A stretch of 64,000 bases of DNA from Paracoccaceae bacterium. Its GTDB lineage: Bacteria > Pseudomonadota > Alphaproteobacteria > Rhodobacterales > Rhodobacteraceae. The DNA lies in contig JAFGTV010000010.1 of the NCBI GenBank assembly GCA_016938875.1, forward strand, positions 1-64,000, in the 5' to 3' direction. Each line of letters begins with the position of its first letter. Position 1 is the first letter of the stretch. The position numbers and the translations under genes are program-made. This document shows positions 62,758-64,000 of this stretch, in pieces. The notes beneath the pieces are model-generated. The model had not been told where the DNA came from. It saw only the letters and a program-made list of their open reading frames with translations, and searched no databases.

Positions 62758-64000
62758 ATGTATATCAAATGGATGGTGGGTGTTGTTGCGGCAGGCCTGG
62801 CGGCAGGCGCAGCCCCCGCGCAAGACCTGAAATTCCCCCCCGGCACCGGCGCGCAATTCAGCTGGGACAGCTATGAAACCTTTGCCAAGACCGACCTGAC
62901 CGGCCAGACGCTGGACATCACCGGCCCCTGGATCGGCCCCGACAAGGTGCTGGTGGAAACCGTCCTGGCCTATTTCGAGGCCGCCACGGGTGCGGTGGTC
63001 AATTATTCCGGCTCGGACAGTTTCGAGCAGGACATCGTGATCGCCGCGCAGGCCGGATCGGCCCCCAATATCGCGGTCTTTCCCCAGCCGGGACTGGCCG
63101 CGGACATGGCGCGGCGCGGGTTTCTGACGCCGCTGGGGGCGGACACCGCCCAGTGGGTGCGCGACAACTATGCCGCGGGGCAAAGCTGGGTCGACCTGGG
63201 CACCTATGCCGATGCCGATGGGGCGGATCAGCTCTTTGGGTTCTTCTACAAGGTCGATCTGAAATCCCTGGTCTGGTATGTGCCCGACGCCTTTGACGAG
63301 GCGGGCTATGAGGTGCCCCAGACGATGGAGCAGCTCAAGGCGCTGACCCAGCAAATCGCCGACGAGGGGGCGACGCCCTGGTGCATCGGCCTGGGGTCGG
63401 GGGCGGCGACCGGCTGGCCCGCGACGGATTGGGTCGAGGATCTGATGCTGCGCACCCAACCACCTGAAATCTATGATGAATGGGTGACGGATGCGATCCC
63501 GTTCGACGATCCGGCCGTGGTCGGCGCGATCGAGGACTATGGCTGGTTCGCGCGCAATGACGCCTTTGTGGCCGGCGGGTCGCAGGCCGTGGCGACCACC
63601 GATTTCCGCGACAGCCCGGCGGGGCTCTTTTCGTTCCCGCCGGGGTGCTACATGCACCGGCAGGCCAGCTTCATCAACACGTTCTTCCCCGACGGGGTCG
63701 AGATGGGGCGCGATGTCGATTTCTTCTACTTCCCCGCCTATACGGGCAAGGATCTGGGCAAGCCGGTTCTGGGCGCGGGCACCCTGTGGGCGATCACCCG
63801 CGACAGTCCCGCGGCCCATGCGTTCATCGCGTTCCTGAAAACCCCCATCGCACACGAGATCTGGATGGCGCAATCGGGCTTTCTGACGCCGTTTACCGCG
63901 GCCAATCCCGCGGCCTATGGCACCGCCGCCGCCCGCGCGCAGGGCGAGATTCTGACCAACGCCACCACGTTCCGGTTCGACGGCTCTGACCTGATGCCCG
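62758..64000 (+). CDS. aglE: Alpha-glucoside ABC transporter binding protein AglE (3' end cut)
   Basis: A periplasmic sugar-binding protein, 414 codons visible and continuing past the window end. Signal peptide MYIKWMVGVVAAGLAAGAAPAQ. It resembles the rhizobial AglE family closely: DLTGQTLDITGPWIGPDKVLVE, GSAPNIAVFPQPGLAADMARRGFLTPLG, DNYAAGQSWVDLGTY, WCIGLGSGAATGWPATDWVEDLMLRT, DSPAGLFSFPPGCYMHRQ. Those take up alpha-glucosides such as maltose, trehalose or sucrose. GGGAGGA precedes the ATG. The permease and ATPase genes should follow outside. The 177-base gap to the divergent GH1 gene holds a TTGACA at 62643-62648 without a good -10. Confidence 0.9.
   Translation, partial: MYIKWMVGVVAAGLAAGAAPAQDLKFPPGTGAQFSWDSYETFAKTDLTGQTLDITGPWIGPDKVLVETVLAYFEAATGAVVNYSGSDSFEQDIVIAAQAGSAPNIAVFPQPGLAADMARRGFLTPLGADTAQWVRDNYAAGQSWVDLGTYADADGADQLFGFFYKVDLKSLVWYVPDAFDEAGYEVPQTMEQLKALTQQIADEGATPWCIGLGSGAATGWPATDWVEDLMLRTQPPEIYDEWVTDAIPFDDPAVVGAIEDYGWFARNDAFVAGGSQAVATTDFRDSPAGLFSFPPGCYMHRQASFINTFFPDGVEMGRDVDFFYFPAYTGKDLGKPVLGAGTLWAITRDSPAAHAFIAFLKTPIAHEIWMAQSGFLTPFTAANPAAYGTAAARAQGEILTNATTFRFDGSDLMP

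Overview
The window is about two-thirds G+C with dense, short-spaced operons. Gene content fits a phototrophic member of the Rhodobacterales (alphaproteobacteria, Rhodobacter/Rhodovulum/roseobacter relatives). The best evidence is a complete LH2 antenna operon (pucB, pucA, pucC) behind a PpsR/CrtJ-type operator. Supporting evidence is a TGA-N9-TCA iron box, an alphaproteobacterial Fur/Mur regulator without the usual CxxC zinc motif, a DUF4167 protein, TakP-type TRAP binding proteins and a B12-dependent ribonucleotide reductase. I see no phage, plasmid, insertion sequence or CRISPR array; this is ordinary chromosome with some interesting regulatory DNA.

Layout. 0-14 kb: 5' part of enolase, a drug/metabolite exporter, Fur/Mur, a DEAD-box helicase with a long structured leader, a ZntB/NhaP cation pair, SelO, a nucleoside hydrolase, an iron-regulated ferric-binding protein, MazG, an agmatinase, then prfA-prmC. 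14-22 kb: the outer-membrane biogenesis run lptF-lptG-lptD-surA-pdxA-ksgA, all on the minus strand with four-base or shorter overlaps in its first part. 22-28 kb: pepA-holC facing a retropepsin-like protease, a MarC protein and an ABC-F ATPase, then ndk. 28-31 kb: the puc region, with a divergent gene for a small protein of three exact-period 26-residue repeats that I cannot assign firmly and that is the best candidate for something little described. 31-37 kb: tamA-tamB. 37-43.5 kb: a minus-strand run fabI, lysE-type exporter, gpt, aminotransferase, ppiD, trpE. 43.5-49.5 kb: pdxH, a double cold-shock-domain protein overlapping a DUF192 gene, tRNA-Pro(TGG), and nrdJ behind two NrdR-box-like sites. 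50-53 kb: ilvB-ilvN behind a complete translational attenuator (promoter, 18-residue leader peptide rich in branched-chain codons, antiterminator, terminator). 53-59 kb: a TRAP transporter with two tandem paralogous binding proteins and oversized permease subunits. 59-64 kb: mtnA, glucokinase and a GH1 glucosidase, divergent from an AglE-type sugar-binding protein cut off by the window end.

How it fits together. The lpt-surA and tam genes build the outer membrane; puc makes the peripheral antenna; the TRAP system probably imports 2-oxo acids or similar organic acids; and the aglE/GH1/glk group would take up a glucoside, hydrolyse it and phosphorylate the glucose. Strong GC-rich hairpins lie after many highly expressed first genes (pucA, both TRAP binding proteins, the ferric-binding protein), a recurrent way to give one operon unequal mRNA levels. 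Coordinates were read by eye. Family assignments come from recognisable motifs and gene order, not from searches.
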